A stretch of DNA of 52,486 nt from an uncultured Chloroflexus sp. (GCF_937129525.1 NZ_CAKZNK010000023.1:1-52486), one strand, 5' to 3'. Counted from the stretch's first letter, positions 9,695 through 18,863 are shown. Program-made: numbers and translations. Notes: generated from the sequence alone by a model not told the origin.

Positions 9695-10504
9695 TCAATC
9701 GTCACCGCCTGCGCGCCGACGCAGACGGTGGCTGTAGGTCGGATCGTAGAGGCGACTGGTCGGGCGATCTGCGCGTTTGTGCGCCGGATTCAGCGCTTCA
9801 CCAACCAGAATCAAGGCCTGACGGGTAAAGCCAGCCGCCTTGACTCGAGCAGCAATGTCGCCCAAAGTGCCGTGAATGATCACTTCGTCAGGCCACGTGA
9901 CACGATACGCAACCACCACCGGCGTGTCGGCAGTGTAGACGCCACCGGCCAACAGCTCAGCCACCACTTGCTGAATGCGCGTGATACCGAGATAGATTGC
10001 CAGCGACGCGCCGTGAGTAGCCAGTTGCGCCAGTTGCTCGCGCTCGGGCAGAGGGGTGCGTCCGGCGGGGCGAGTGAAGATGATGGTCTGCACCAGTTCC
10101 GGTACGGTCAGCTCGACGCCAAGGCGGGCAGCGAGCGCAAAGGCAGCAGTTACTCCCGGCACCACTTCGTAAGGAACGCCGGCTGCCTCCAGCGCGGCCA
10201 TCTGTTCGTGGATTGCGCCGTAGAGAGCGGGATCGCCGCTGTGCAAGCGCACCGTCACCTGACCGGCCCGGGCTGCTTCTACCATCAGATTGACGATCTG
10301 GTCGAGATGCATGGTGACTGTGCCGAGAATACGCGCATCGGCGCGAGCATAAGCCGCCGGCAAGGCCGCATCGACCAGGCTATCGGCGTAGAGGATCAGA
10401 TCGGCCTGCGCGAGTAGATCGCGCCCGCGCACCGTGATCAGATCAGGCGCGCCGGGGCCGGCGCCAACAAAGTAGACGGTTCCAGGAACAGCAAGATAGG
10501 TCAT
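9695..10504 (-). CDS. cbiF: cobalt-precorrin-4 C11-methyltransferase (CbiF/CobM)
   Basis: This SAM-dependent methylase of the tetrapyrrole methylase family acts at C11. The product has 269 residues. Motifs: [13 protein letters not shown] near the start, [11 protein letters not shown] (distinctive of CbiF/CobM), [12 protein letters not shown], and V-P-G-V-T-A-A-F. The ATG at 10504 overlaps the stop of cbiL by 4 bp, so translation is coupled. The basic C-terminal tail (S-H-R-L-R-R-R-A-G) is a little longer than usual. Confidence 0.95.
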   Translation of the reverse strand: MTYLAVPGTVYFVGAGPGAPDLITVRGRDLLAQADLILYADSLVDAALPAAYARADARILGTVTMHLDQIVNLMVEAARAGQVTVRLHSGDPALYGAIHEQMAALEAAGVPYEVVPGVTAAFALAARLGVELTVPELVQTIIFTRPAGRTPLPEREQLAQLATHGASLAIYLGITRIQQVVAELLAGGVYTADTPVVVAYRVTWPDEVIIHGTLGDIAARVKAAGFTRQALILVGEALNPAHKRADRPTSRLYDPTYSHRLRRRAGGDD

Positions 10505-11223
10505 AACATCTCTCCACGACGGACAATCACCAGTGACAGGTAAGGGCGATGCTGCGGATCGAGTGCGCGCAGATCGCGGGTGATAAACTCGCCCTCCAGT
10601 CCCACTCTCTCAGCATAGAGGGCGTGGTCGAGCAGACCGGCCTGTTCAAGCGCAGTCACGATGGACGGCAAGACCGAACCGGCCTTCATCAACACTACCG
10701 TCGCAAACTCGGCGAGCAGACGTTGCAAGGCGGCGGCATCAGTCTCGTAGCTGGCCGGCAACACAATTAGCCGTTCATCGGCCAGAGCGAGTGGCAGACC
10801 ACCGGCAGCAGCAGCGGCGGCAAATGAGGTGACGCCGGGAATGATCTTGACCGGGAGATCGGGCGCAAGCGTCCGCAATTCGCGCCAGAGGTAGACGAAG
10901 GTGCCGTAGAGCAGCGGATCGCCGAGCAAGAGGTAAACACCGCGCGGTCGTTCGCGTAGCCCGGCGGTCATGACCGCAGCGGCTGCCTGCCACGCCGGGC
11001 GCAATTGACCAGAGTCGCGCGTCATCGGCAGCGGCAGGGTGACGATGCGCTGACGGTCGTGATCGATCCACAGGTCGGCAATGCGTAGCGCAATGCTGCT
11101 GTCGCCGTCGCGATTCTGCGGGGCAAAGATGATGTCAGCAGCTTGCAAAGCGCGCAGACCTTTAAGCGTAATCAATTCGGGGTCACCGGGGCCGAGACCG
11201 ATGACGGTCAATTCTGCATTCAT
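10501..11223 (-). CDS. cbiL: cobalt-factor II / precorrin-2 C20-methyltransferase (CbiL/CobI)
   Basis: The enzyme methylates C20 of the cobalt-sirohydrochlorin intermediate. The product has 240 residues. The start has V-I-G-L-G-P-G-D-P-E-L-I-T-L-K, then L-L-G-D-P-L-L-Y-G-T, and I-I-P-G-V-T-S-F-A, which match this branch of the tetrapyrrole methylases. It lies 30 bp after the CbiE/CbiT fusion gene and overlaps cbiF by 4 bp. Substrate preference (cobalt-factor II rather than metal-free precorrin-2) is inferred from the presence of CbiD, CbiG and CbiX in the same operon. Confidence 0.93.
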   Translation of the reverse strand: MNAELTVIGLGPGDPELITLKGLRALQAADIIFAPQNRDGDSSIALRIADLWIDHDRQRIVTLPLPMTRDSGQLRPAWQAAAAVMTAGLRERPRGVYLLLGDPLLYGTFVYLWRELRTLAPDLPVKIIPGVTSFAAAAAAGGLPLALADERLIVLPASYETDAAALQRLLAEFATVVLMKAGSVLPSIVTALEQAGLLDHALYAERVGLEGEFITRDLRALDPQHRPYLSLVIVRRGEML

Positions 11224-11253
11224 AGCTGATCCGTTACGCTAACGACGCTTTCC

Positions 11254-12483
11254 TTACCCGGACGGGTTCGGAGGCGCGTCATCTTTCATCCACGTCACCA
11301 CAAAAACCGGATTGAGCGCAACCAGGCGCAGATCGGTCTGGATCGGTACAGCCCGGTTGATCTGCACCTGCATGACTCGCGCTGTCGGCAAGAGCGCCAG
11401 CGCCTCGGTCAGATGACCGGTGAGCACGAGATTGAGCACCAGCCGTCCTCGCGGACGGAGCCGCTGCCGGGCCAGGGCAATGATCTCACGCAACCGGCCA
11501 CCGCTACCGCCGACAAAGATCGCTGCCGGATCGGGCCAGTCAGAGCAGGCTTCGGGCGCTTCACCATGCGTCAGATGCAGATTTGGAGCCGGAAAGCGAC
11601 TCAGATTGACGCGAATGTGCTCAATAAAGTTCGCCCGTCGCTCGACGGCGTAGACGCGCGCGGTTGGACAGGCGCGCGCCGCTTCGATTGCCACCGAACC
11701 ACTGCCGGCGCCGATGTCCCAGAGCACTTCACCGGGCTGGAGTGCCAGTTCGGCCAGACTGAGCAGACGCACTTCGCGCTTGGTAATCTGGCCGGCCTCA
11801 GTGCTGAATACTTCATCAGGGAGACCAGGAGGAACAGGCCGCAGCGGATGCTCGTTCCAGACTACCAGTACATTGAGCGGATCGAACTCAGTCGCGAGGA
11901 TGTCGGCGAGAGTTGCTGCTATCACGCGCTGGCGCGGCCCACCGAGCTGTTCGCACACAGCGCAACGACTGTTTGGCGCCAGTCCCGCTTCGATGAGCGC
12001 GCGGGCAATCACGGCTGGGGTTTGGATGCGGTCGGTGAGAATGGCTGCTTTGGTGGCGGTAAGCACAGTTGGAATGATTGCAGCTACTGGACGACCATGA
12101 GCGCTGAGCAGCACTGCATCGTGCCACGGCTCGGCCAATGCGGCAAAGGCGAGCTGGGCCGACGTTGGCGCGGGTAGAATTTCGAGAGCATCAGGAGGGA
12201 AAACCCGCCGTAAACTGACACCAATACCGTACCAGAGCGGATCGCCAGAAGCCAGCACGACCGCAGTGGCGCCGCTTTCCCAGACCTGTTGCAGACGAAC
12301 CAGCGCCGGTTCGACACTGGACTCGATCACCAGCCGTTCGCCGGTAAACTCAGGGAAGGCAGCCAGATGGCGCTTCCCGCCAACCAGAAGATCGGCGTGA
12401 GCGATCCGCTCATAAAGGTGAGCCGGCAAACTATCTCGCCCGGCATCGGTCAGGCCAAGCACAAGAATGGAAGCCCGCGTCAT
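11254..12483 (-). CDS. cbiET: precorrin-6Y/7 C5,15-methyltransferase, CbiE-CbiT fusion (CobL type)
   Basis: The 409-residue product combines the C5 methylase CbiE (about 1-200) with the C15 methylase and decarboxylase CbiT (about 210-400). CbiE shows the loose opening I-L-V-L-G-L, then A-S-G-D-P-L-W-Y-G-I-G. CbiT shows a Rossmann SAM site, W-D-I-G-A-G-S-G-S-V-A-I-E-A, followed by V-E-R and I-F-V-G-G-S-G-G, a CbiT mark. The fused form corresponds to CobL of the aerobic pathway, though here it sits among anaerobic-type genes. Its ATG overlaps the stop of cbiD by 4 bp. Confidence 0.95.
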   Translation of the reverse strand: MTRASILVLGLTDAGRDSLPAHLYERIAHADLLVGGKRHLAAFPEFTGERLVIESSVEPALVRLQQVWESGATAVVLASGDPLWYGIGVSLRRVFPPDALEILPAPTSAQLAFAALAEPWHDAVLLSAHGRPVAAIIPTVLTATKAAILTDRIQTPAVIARALIEAGLAPNSRCAVCEQLGGPRQRVIAATLADILATEFDPLNVLVVWNEHPLRPVPPGLPDEVFSTEAGQITKREVRLLSLAELALQPGEVLWDIGAGSGSVAIEAARACPTARVYAVERRANFIEHIRVNLSRFPAPNLHLTHGEAPEACSDWPDPAAIFVGGSGGRLREIIALARQRLRPRGRLVLNLVLTGHLTEALALLPTARVMQVQINRAVPIQTDLRLVALNPVFVVTWMKDDAPPNPSG

Positions 12484-13715
12484 CCTTCCTCCTCCGCGAT
12501 TGCGTCAGTTTCGGGTAGCGGGTCGGTCACAATTCGTTCGATCAGCGGCGGCGGCGGCGTGGATGGGGCGACACGACCGGCGCTTTTGGTTGCAGCGCGC
12601 GCCAGCACAGTGCCGTCAAAATCGACCAAAATCACCTCTACATCCATTGCCCCACCCTGGGCAGTGATGAAACGCACACACTGCTCAAGCGCCAGTTCGA
12701 CAATCCGCTGCAATGGGGCGCGTTGACCGGCGGCCTGACACAACTCAAGCACGTGGCGACCGGTATTGGCCTGAGCCACTGCCTGCACCAATTCGTCCGG
12801 CGCGCCTGTATCGCGACAGACCTGGGCCACAAAGGCAACATCGACCTGATTGCCGGCAACGTGGGTTTGCATATGTCCCTGAGCGGTTTTGATCATCTTG
12901 CCGATCATGCCGACAAACACGACTGCGGGAACGCCGTGGGCAACGCAGGTTTTGAGCGCATCGCCGGTAAAGACACTCAACTCGACAAAGGCAATCTCCG
13001 GCAATTCGGGAAATATGTGCATGGCAAATTTTTCGGAGCGCCCCCCGGTACAGAGAACAATTTTCGGCACACCGTTGCGCGCCGCCATTTCAACAGCCTG
13101 GATGACGCTGGCTCGCCAGGCTGCTGTGCTGTAGGGAAAGACCTTCCCGGTCGTACCGAGAATGCTGATCCCGCCGATGATGCCAAGACGAGGATTAAGA
13201 GTCTTTTGCGCGATTTGCGCGCCATTGGGCACGCTGATAATCACTTCCAGACCAGCCTGGCTGAGAAACGCTTCGCCACCGGGCGCGTATTCACGCGCGG
13301 CATCGGTCACGTTGGCGGTGATCTGCTGGCGCGGAACCGGGTTGATGGCCGGGCCGCCAACCGGTAAGCCCAGACCGGGCAGGGTCACCCGTCCTACGCC
13401 CTCGCCGCCTTCGAGATGAATACCTGGCGTTTCAACGATGCGCACCGTGGCACAAATCAGCGCGCCGTGAGTCACATCGGGATCATCACCAGCGTCTTTG
13501 CGCATGCAGCAATAGGCGCCGGTTGCGTCCAGGCGTTTCACGACCGGCGTCATAGTGGCGGTTTCGCCAATGGGCAAGGTGATGGTTACCTGTTCGGGCC
13601 ATTCACCGCTGAACAACGCGATGGTAGCGGCTTTGGCCGCAGCAGCAGCATTGCTGCCGGTGGTGTAACCGGTGCGCGAACCGCGTTTGTTGCGAGGTGG
13701 AACCATATCAGCCAT
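12480..13715 (-). CDS. cbiD: cobalt-precorrin-5B C1-methyltransferase (CbiD)
   Basis: CbiD methylates C1 and is a hallmark of the cobalt-early route. The chosen start at ATG 13715 follows CGGAG with suitable spacing and gives 411 residues; a start at 13736 (418 residues) is possible, and the frame up to 13826 would run into cbiC. The signature R-T-G-Y-T-T-G-S-N-A-A-A-A-A-K-A lies at the start, later C-T-G-G-R-S-E-K-F-A and V-G-M-I-G-K-M-I-K. The C-terminal end (after V-D-F-D-G-T-V-L) is a Pro/Glu-rich tail, probably disordered. A 58-bp gap separates it from cbiC upstream. Confidence 0.94.
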   Translation of the reverse strand: MADMVPPRNKRGSRTGYTTGSNAAAAAKAATIALFSGEWPEQVTITLPIGETATMTPVVKRLDATGAYCCMRKDAGDDPDVTHGALICATVRIVETPGIHLEGGEGVGRVTLPGLGLPVGGPAINPVPRQQITANVTDAAREYAPGGEAFLSQAGLEVIISVPNGAQIAQKTLNPRLGIIGGISILGTTGKVFPYSTAAWRASVIQAVEMAARNGVPKIVLCTGGRSEKFAMHIFPELPEIAFVELSVFTGDALKTCVAHGVPAVVFVGMIGKMIKTAQGHMQTHVAGNQVDVAFVAQVCRDTGAPDELVQAVAQANTGRHVLELCQAAGQRAPLQRIVELALEQCVRFITAQGGAMDVEVILVDFDGTVLARAATKSAGRVAPSTPPPPLIERIVTDPLPETDAIAEEEG

Positions 13716-13773
13716 CTGGCTGCTCCGTTCTTGCATTGACAGGCACAGATTGCCGGTCTGGTTGCTGGCGGTA

Positions 13774-14439
13774 TCACACGGCGCGATTATCCTCGCCGGC
13801 TGCCAGGCGCAACAGGGCATTGACAATCGCTGCCGCTACCGGCGAACCGCCCTTGCGACCGGCAGTAACGATCCAGGGTACATCAGTGCGCTCCATGAGC
13901 GCGGCTTTACTTTCAACCGTATTGACAAAGCCAACCGGCACGCCGATGATCAGCGCCGGTTGCGCGCCACTGTCGAGCAGGTGCAGTAACTCGAACAGAG
14001 CGGTTGGCGCGTTGCCAATCGCCACAATCGCGCCGGTCAAGAGAGCTTGCGCGCTGGCCCATCGCAACGCTGCCGCGCTCCGGGTAAGGCCGGTTGCGGC
14101 AGCCAGTTGACTGACCTCCGGTCGGTCATTGAAACAATGAACGCTGCCTCCGAGACGCTGAAGCCGCGCCTGATCGATGCCAGCGCGCGCCATCTGCACA
14201 TCAGTAATGACGGAACAACCACGTTGCAAGGCTGCTCTGCCGGCTTCAATGGCGCCGGGACTGACGCGGGTAATAGCGGCAAACTCGAAATCAGCCGTGG
14301 TGTGAATGATGCGTTCCACGATAGCAGCCAGCGGTTGCGGTAACATCATTCCGCGTTCGGCCAGCTCGGCGCGGATGATCGTGAAGGACTGGGCCGCAAT
14401 CTCGCTCCCGGCTGTAAATACAGGTGATCGTTCGCTCAT
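13774..14439 (-). CDS. cbiC: cobalt-precorrin-8 methylmutase (CbiC/CobH)
   Basis: This enzyme moves the C11 methyl group to C12 to form cobyrinate. The product has 221 residues from ATG 14439; the longer frame from 14583 would overlap the upstream flavodoxin gene and lacks support. Family marks are the catalytic His46 in I-I-H-T-T-A-D-F-E-F-A, G-C-S-V-I-T-D-V-Q-M-A-R, A-I-G-N-A-P-T-A-L-F-E, and G-V-P-V-G-F-V. The start overlaps the stop of the flavodoxin-like gene by 4 bp. Confidence 0.95.
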   Translation of the reverse strand: MSERSPVFTAGSEIAAQSFTIIRAELAERGMMLPQPLAAIVERIIHTTADFEFAAITRVSPGAIEAGRAALQRGCSVITDVQMARAGIDQARLQRLGGSVHCFNDRPEVSQLAAATGLTRSAAALRWASAQALLTGAIVAIGNAPTALFELLHLLDSGAQPALIIGVPVGFVNTVESKAALMERTDVPWIVTAGRKGGSPVAAAIVNALLRLAAGEDNRAV

Positions 14440-14960
14440 AGGTTTAACCCCCGGCGCAATTGAGACGCGATCTGCGCCACACGCCGACCCAATGCCTGGG
14501 CCTGGATCAGATCGGCTTCGGTGATGGTACCGACCGCAGTGGCGCCGTAGTATGAACCGGCCTGCTCCATGAGTGGCGTCCACGGTAGACCGACAATGAT
14601 CATGCCGCCGCCGAGCATCCAGTGCAGCACCGAGAGCAGGGTAAACTCGGTACCGGAATGGCGACCGGCGCTACTGGTGAAGGCTGCGCCAACTTTACCG
14701 GCCAAAGAACCCTCTTCCCAGAGGTCACCGGTAGTATCGAGCCACCGCTTGAGCGTCCCTTTGATGCCGGTCCAGTTTGGCGTGCCAATAATGATCCCAT
14801 CCGCCTCAAGCAGATCGGCTTTGGTTGCCTGCCGGGGCAGACGCACTTTGACCACGACGCCGGGAACTGTCGCCGCGCCAGTAGCGATGGCCTGAGCTAG
14901 TTGGGCAACTTGATCGCCAGTGTCGTGCAAGATGAAGATCCGACAGGGGTTTTCAGTCAT
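14436..14960 (-). CDS. flavodoxin / WrbA-like flavoprotein inside the cobalamin operon
   Basis: The 174-residue product has a flavodoxin fold. The N-terminal FMN phosphate loop H-D-T-G-D-Q is followed by the second FMN loop G-T-P-N-W-T-G-I-K-G-T-L-K-R-W-L-D, and T-S-S-A-G-R-H-S-G-T-E, then G-M-I-I-V-G-L-P-W, all close to WrbA-type NAD(P)H:quinone oxidoreductases. It overlaps cbiX upstream and cbiC downstream by 4 bp each, so it is made together with ring-modifying enzymes. Possible jobs, all inferred: reduction of cobalt-precorrin-6A in place of the missing CbiJ, reduction of Co(II) corrinoid to Co(I) for CobO, or electron supply to another operon enzyme. No CbiJ-like sequence is visible in the window. 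Confidence 0.85.
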   Translation of the reverse strand: MTENPCRIFILHDTGDQVAQLAQAIATGAATVPGVVVKVRLPRQATKADLLEADGIIIGTPNWTGIKGTLKRWLDTTGDLWEEGSLAGKVGAAFTSSAGRHSGTEFTLLSVLHWMLGGGMIIVGLPWTPLMEQAGSYYGATAVGTITEADLIQAQALGRRVAQIASQLRRGLNL

Positions 14961-16354
14961 TGGCGGATGTGCTCCTTCCAGTAGTGATAGGTCTTGGCAA
15001 CCGCAGTCACCACATTTTTGATCTCAGCTTCAAGCCGGAATTGTGGCCCGGCTGGTAGCAGCAAGAGGCGATCTTCGCGTCGCGCGCTGACATTTTCGAC
15101 GATAATTGCGCGCAACAGCCAGATTGCCATCTCTTCGCTATCGCACACCAGCCCGATCCATCCCGGCGCGACATCAGTTTTGACCGGCAAGTCTGTTACC
15201 ATCGTCAGCGCGCGAGTGAGTTCGGCAATTACGCGCTGATAGCCGTCGGGATCGGCCCGAATGGTCGCCGGATCGACCGGTTCCAGGAGCGTGCCACGGT
15301 GTGGTGGTCCACCGGCCAGGGCCAGCTCGCAGAAGGGATTATTGGGATCATCGCCACCCCAGACCCGATCCCAGGCTACCTGACCATGTTCGTCAAACAC
15401 CAGCGGCGCGGCGGTCATAGGAGCCGCGCTGACCGGTTGTCCACCACGATAACGAGGCGGCAGTAGAGTAGCAAGCGGCGACGGCGACGCTTCGCCACGC
15501 AAGCCGTGTTCGTGATCGCTGCTCTGCGGACGACCAAAGTCGGCGGTAAAACCGGGAAAGAGACGACGGTATTTACAGACATCACAGTTGACCGCAACCT
15601 GTCCGGCAACGGCTTCGTGAAAGCGTTGCTCGATAGCGGCCAGGACACCTTCGTGCAGACCGAGATGATCGGTCAACAACAATTCACGGTCGGGATAGCG
15701 TTGGCGAGCAGTCTCCACCTGGCCGCGGATCCGCTGCAAAATCCGTCCGGTGAAGAGCAGGTAGGGGATCACAATCACCCGTCGCGCGCCGAGCGCGATA
15801 CAGGCGTCGATAGTTTCAGGTACTCGCGGCGTCGTCACGCTGTAGAAGCCGTATAGCACCCGCGCATAGCCGCGGCCTTCCCACAACAGGCGAGCCATTC
15901 GGGCCACATCAGCGTTGCTATCAGGATCGCTGCTTCCGCGTCCGATCACCGCTAACGCTGTCTCGGCGCGCGGAAATGGAGGCGCAGCAGCTTCGACGGC
16001 GGCCAGTCGATCCGACAGGGCTTTGAGCAGGGGATATTGCACGCCCAACGGCGCGCTGTACTGAATGGTGAGGTCTGGCCAGCGGAGGCGGGCCTGACGC
16101 AGCGCCACCGGAATATCGTTTTTCTGGTGGCCAGCCGCGCCCAGCAACAACGGTAACGCCACGATCCGCTGATAGCCGGCGCGCGCGCATTGATCGATAG
16201 CCTGACCAATCGGCGGATCGGCCAGTTCGAGAAAGCAGGGTTGCACGAAGCAATCCAGTCTTTGCTGAACCATGGTGGCCAGTTGGTGGTATTCGGCTAA
16301 TCCAGCAGCATCATCGGTGCCGTGACCGATCAGCAAGAGCGCAGTTGCGGTCAT
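14957..16354 (-). CDS. cbiX: sirohydrochlorin cobaltochelatase CbiX with a long C-terminal extension
   Basis: CbiX inserts cobalt into sirohydrochlorin, the first cobalt-containing step. The product has 465 residues from ATG 16354 (GAGGTC upstream). Two chelatase halves occupy about 1-125 and 130-250; the metal-site histidines are probably H11 (I-G-H-G-T) and H76 (G-A-A-G-H-Q-K-N-D). A Cys pair C-D-V-C-K-Y-R (257-263) and an acidic-His patch D-H-E-H (280-283) follow, as in Fe-S- and His-bearing long CbiX proteins. Residues about 310-465 form a further domain that I do not recognise, with two Cys (342, 404) and a helical end. The gene overlaps cbiB upstream and the flavodoxin downstream by 4 bp each. 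Confidence 0.9.
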   Translation of the reverse strand: MTATALLLIGHGTDDAAGLAEYHQLATMVQQRLDCFVQPCFLELADPPIGQAIDQCARAGYQRIVALPLLLGAAGHQKNDIPVALRQARLRWPDLTIQYSAPLGVQYPLLKALSDRLAAVEAAAPPFPRAETALAVIGRGSSDPDSNADVARMARLLWEGRGYARVLYGFYSVTTPRVPETIDACIALGARRVIVIPYLLFTGRILQRIRGQVETARQRYPDRELLLTDHLGLHEGVLAAIEQRFHEAVAGQVAVNCDVCKYRRLFPGFTADFGRPQSSDHEHGLRGEASPSPLATLLPPRYRGGQPVSAAPMTAAPLVFDEHGQVAWDRVWGGDDPNNPFCELALAGGPPHRGTLLEPVDPATIRADPDGYQRVIAELTRALTMVTDLPVKTDVAPGWIGLVCDSEEMAIWLLRAIIVENVSARREDRLLLLPAGPQFRLEAEIKNVVTAVAKTYHYWKEHIRQ

Positions 16355-17322
16355 GATGCAGACCTCGATTCGGTTAAACGGGCCAATCCAAACAGGCAAA
16401 TCAATCCGAACACCAGTATGGCGATGACGAGCCGACCCAACCGGCGCGCTTCGCCGATCATGGCAGCGTCAGGGATACGACGACCATCACCGAGGATATA
16501 ATGATCGCGTTTGGTTAGTGTGGTATCCAGCGCGCCGGCCATCGCCGCCATTGGCCAACCGGCATTGGGGGAAGCGGTACGACCGGCATCGCGCCACATC
16601 ACCGTCAGCGCTTGACTTCCACGCCGATACATCAGGTGCGCCGCGAGCGCAATCAGGATGGCAGTCAGGCGAGCCGGGAACAGATTGAAGGCATCGTCGC
16701 AGCGCGCAGCAGCTTTGCCCAAATGTTCGAAACGCTCGGTGCGATAGCCCCACATCGCATCAGCGGTATTGGTGAAGCGATAGAGATACATAGCCGGCAA
16801 ACCTCCTGCCAGCAATGCCAGCAATGGCGCCACGACACTATCGCTCAAATTTTCGGCCAGCGACTCGATTGCCGCTCCGGCCACTTCAGCAGCGCTCAGA
16901 TCGTCAGTTGGCCGGCTCACCAAATGCCAGGCCAGCAAGCGCCGCGCCGTAGCGAGATCGCCAGCGTTCAACGCCGTTTCCACCCCGGCCACTGCGCGAT
17001 CGAGGCCGCGATAGGCCAGCAACAGGGAAGCGAGCGCCCCTTGAGCCAGTGGATGATGCGGCAGCAAGTTTACAACCCCGCTCAACAACCAGCCACTCGC
17101 CAGCCAGCCTGCGCCCCAGATCAGGCGAGCGCCCGGTTGCGATGGCGCTAGCCGTTCGCCAAACTGCAACCAGCGGCCCATGAACCCAACCGGATGCAAT
17201 TGGCTGGGGGGATCACCCAACACGGTATCGATAGCCAGCGCGACAAGCGCAATTCCCGCTCGTCGCGCGAGGAGGGCGACGAACCGGCGTCCAGGTTGTG
17301 ACAATGACGGCGCTCCGTGCAT
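16351..17322 (-). CDS. cbiB: adenosylcobinamide-phosphate synthase (CbiB), membrane protein
   Basis: CbiB attaches aminopropanol phosphate to adenosylcobyric acid in the membrane. The product has 323 residues from ATG 17322, which follows AGGTGA; a TTG at 17349 would add nine residues and directly abut cbiO. The sequence has several hydrophobic helices and the family marks D-T-V-L-G-D-P-P-S-Q-L-H-P-V-G, E-N-L-S-D-S-V-V-A-P, and A-D-A-M-W-G-Y-R. It uses the product of cobD and feeds cobU. It overlaps cbiX by 4 bp. Confidence 0.94.
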   Translation of the reverse strand: MHGAPSLSQPGRRFVALLARRAGIALVALAIDTVLGDPPSQLHPVGFMGRWLQFGERLAPSQPGARLIWGAGWLASGWLLSGVVNLLPHHPLAQGALASLLLAYRGLDRAVAGVETALNAGDLATARRLLAWHLVSRPTDDLSAAEVAGAAIESLAENLSDSVVAPLLALLAGGLPAMYLYRFTNTADAMWGYRTERFEHLGKAAARCDDAFNLFPARLTAILIALAAHLMYRRGSQALTVMWRDAGRTASPNAGWPMAAMAGALDTTLTKRDHYILGDGRRIPDAAMIGEARRLGRLVIAILVFGLICLFGLARLTESRSAS

Positions 17323-17349
17323 GGAGTTCACCTGCGATACAACGAACAA

Positions 17350-18090
17350 TTACTCTAGCCATATCTCTGGCGGCGCGATCAGCGCGCGCAACGACGGATC
17401 GGCCCACACCTGCGCCGGCGGCGCTACCGCAGCAATCTGACCTTCCCGCAGCACAACCACCAGATCGGCCCAACATCGAGCCAGGGCCAGATCGTGGGTC
17501 GCCAGCAAAATGGTTGTCTCCTGCTCGACCAGACGATTGAACACCTGCAATACGTGGTGCCGCGCCCACAGATCCAGGCCCGACGTTGCTTCATCGACCA
17601 GGAGGCAGCGCGGACGCATCGCCAGCACGCCGGCCAGCGCCACCCGCGCCTTCTGACCACCACTGAGGGCATGTGTTGGCCGGTCGAGCAAATCGGTCAC
17701 ATCGCAGAGCGCAGCGGCCTCGATCACCGCATGATGCGCTTCTTCGGCGCTCAGACCTAGATTCAGCGGACCGAAGCTAATGTCCTGGCGAACGCTGGCG
17801 CTAAAGAGCTGGTCATCGGGTGATTGCATCACCAGGCCAACGCACTGGCGCAAGCGACGCAAACCCTGACGCGAATAGACGACCGGCGCGCCATCAAGGC
17901 GGATCGAACCACGCTGCGGGCGCAGGATACCGGCAGCAATCAACAAGAGGGTGCTTTTACCGGCGCCATTGCGCCCCAGCAGAACGATACGTTGACCGCG
18001 CTCAATATGTAGCGACACGTCTCGCAACGCCGGCGACGGACTGTCGGGGAATCGGTACGAAACCTCTTCCAGGGTCAACACGGCTGTCAT
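17350..18090 (-). CDS. cbiO: cobalt ECF transporter ATPase CbiO
   Basis: This is the ATP-binding subunit of the cobalt importer CbiMNQO. From ATG 18090 it has 246 residues. Walker A is G-R-N-G-A-G-K-S-T (39-47), the Q-loop is V-M-Q-S-P-D-D-Q-L-F, the signature is L-S-G-G-Q-K-A-R-V-A-L, Walker B is C-L-L-V-D-E-A-T-S-G, and the switch His is in L-A-T-H-D-L. Q-S-P-D-D-Q is typical of ECF ATPases. The start overlaps the cbiQ stop by 4 bp. Confidence 0.95.
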   Translation of the reverse strand: MTAVLTLEEVSYRFPDSPSPALRDVSLHIERGQRIVLLGRNGAGKSTLLLIAAGILRPQRGSIRLDGAPVVYSRQGLRRLRQCVGLVMQSPDDQLFSASVRQDISFGPLNLGLSAEEAHHAVIEAAALCDVTDLLDRPTHALSGGQKARVALAGVLAMRPRCLLVDEATSGLDLWARHHVLQVFNRLVEQETTILLATHDLALARCWADLVVVLREGQIAAVAPPAQVWADPSLRALIAPPEIWLE

Positions 18091-18860
18091 ACCAACCACC
18101 CGGCCAGCGTCAGGCTCATCACGATCAGGCCGGCAATCCACCACAAACGTCGATCAGCGACGTAGGTTAAGGGCAAGACCCGCAAATCACCGCTAAATCC
18201 GCGCGCGGTCAGAGCCAGTTCGAGCGCCTGGCTACGCCGGAACGCAGCGATAAACAACTGACTGCCCAGCAGCGCCGAACTGCGCATCGTCGCCCGCCAC
18301 GAAGCATAGCCCAAACGAGCGGTTTGCGCGACGGTCATCTGTTCAAGGGTTTCGAGCAAGATGAAGATGGCGCGATACGTTAACATCATCAATTCGATCA
18401 CCAATGCCGGCATGCGTAACCGGCGCAACAGTTCGATCAGATCGACCAGCGGCGTGGTCAAGATGAGAAAGTTCAAGGCAGACGCAGCGCCCAGCGTTCG
18501 GCTCAGCACATGCAACGCCGTCTGCAACGACTCATTGCTTACGCTAACCCAGATCGGCCCTAGCGATAATGCTAATTGCGCCTGATCGGGATACTCAAAG
18601 CCAATACTCACCACAAGACCGATGACTGAGAGCGCCAGAAAGACACTCTCAGCCCCCAAAACTGTCACGACAATGCGCATCGGTATGCGCCCATAACCAA
18701 CAGTCATTCCAACCATCCAGAGCAGTGCCATCAGTCCGACAATTGGTCGATCAAGCGCGACACAGAGCAGAATCACGCCGAGAGCAATCCCGCCCTTTTG
18801 CGCTGGATCGACCGCGCGCAATCGATTGGCAAAGGCGTAACGATCAATCACGCGCAGCAT
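18087..18860 (-). CDS. cbiQ: cobalt ECF transporter transmembrane protein CbiQ
   Basis: This is the coupling membrane subunit of the CbiMNQO cobalt importer. The product has 257 residues with four to six predicted hydrophobic helices. Two Ala-Arg-containing cytoplasmic motifs typical of T-components are visible as A-Q-T-A-R-L-G-Y-A-S-W and L-E-L-A-L-T-A-R-G-F; the second matches the usual A-R-G form. The start lies 3 bp after the cbiN stop. Substrate cobalt is inferred from the CbiM/CbiN partners and operon context. Confidence 0.93.
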   Translation of the reverse strand: MLRVIDRYAFANRLRAVDPAQKGGIALGVILLCVALDRPIVGLMALLWMVGMTVGYGRIPMRIVVTVLGAESVFLALSVIGLVVSIGFEYPDQAQLALSLGPIWVSVSNESLQTALHVLSRTLGAASALNFLILTTPLVDLIELLRRLRMPALVIELMMLTYRAIFILLETLEQMTVAQTARLGYASWRATMRSSALLGSQLFIAAFRRSQALELALTARGFSGDLRVLPLTYVADRRLWWIAGLIVMSLTLAGWLV

Positions 18861-18863
18861 GGT

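Noticed and set aside
11413-12177. 254-codon plus-strand frame inside cbiET
   Set aside because: Shadow of a well-supported CbiE-CbiT fusion on the other strand; many long antisense frames occur across this GC-rich operon.
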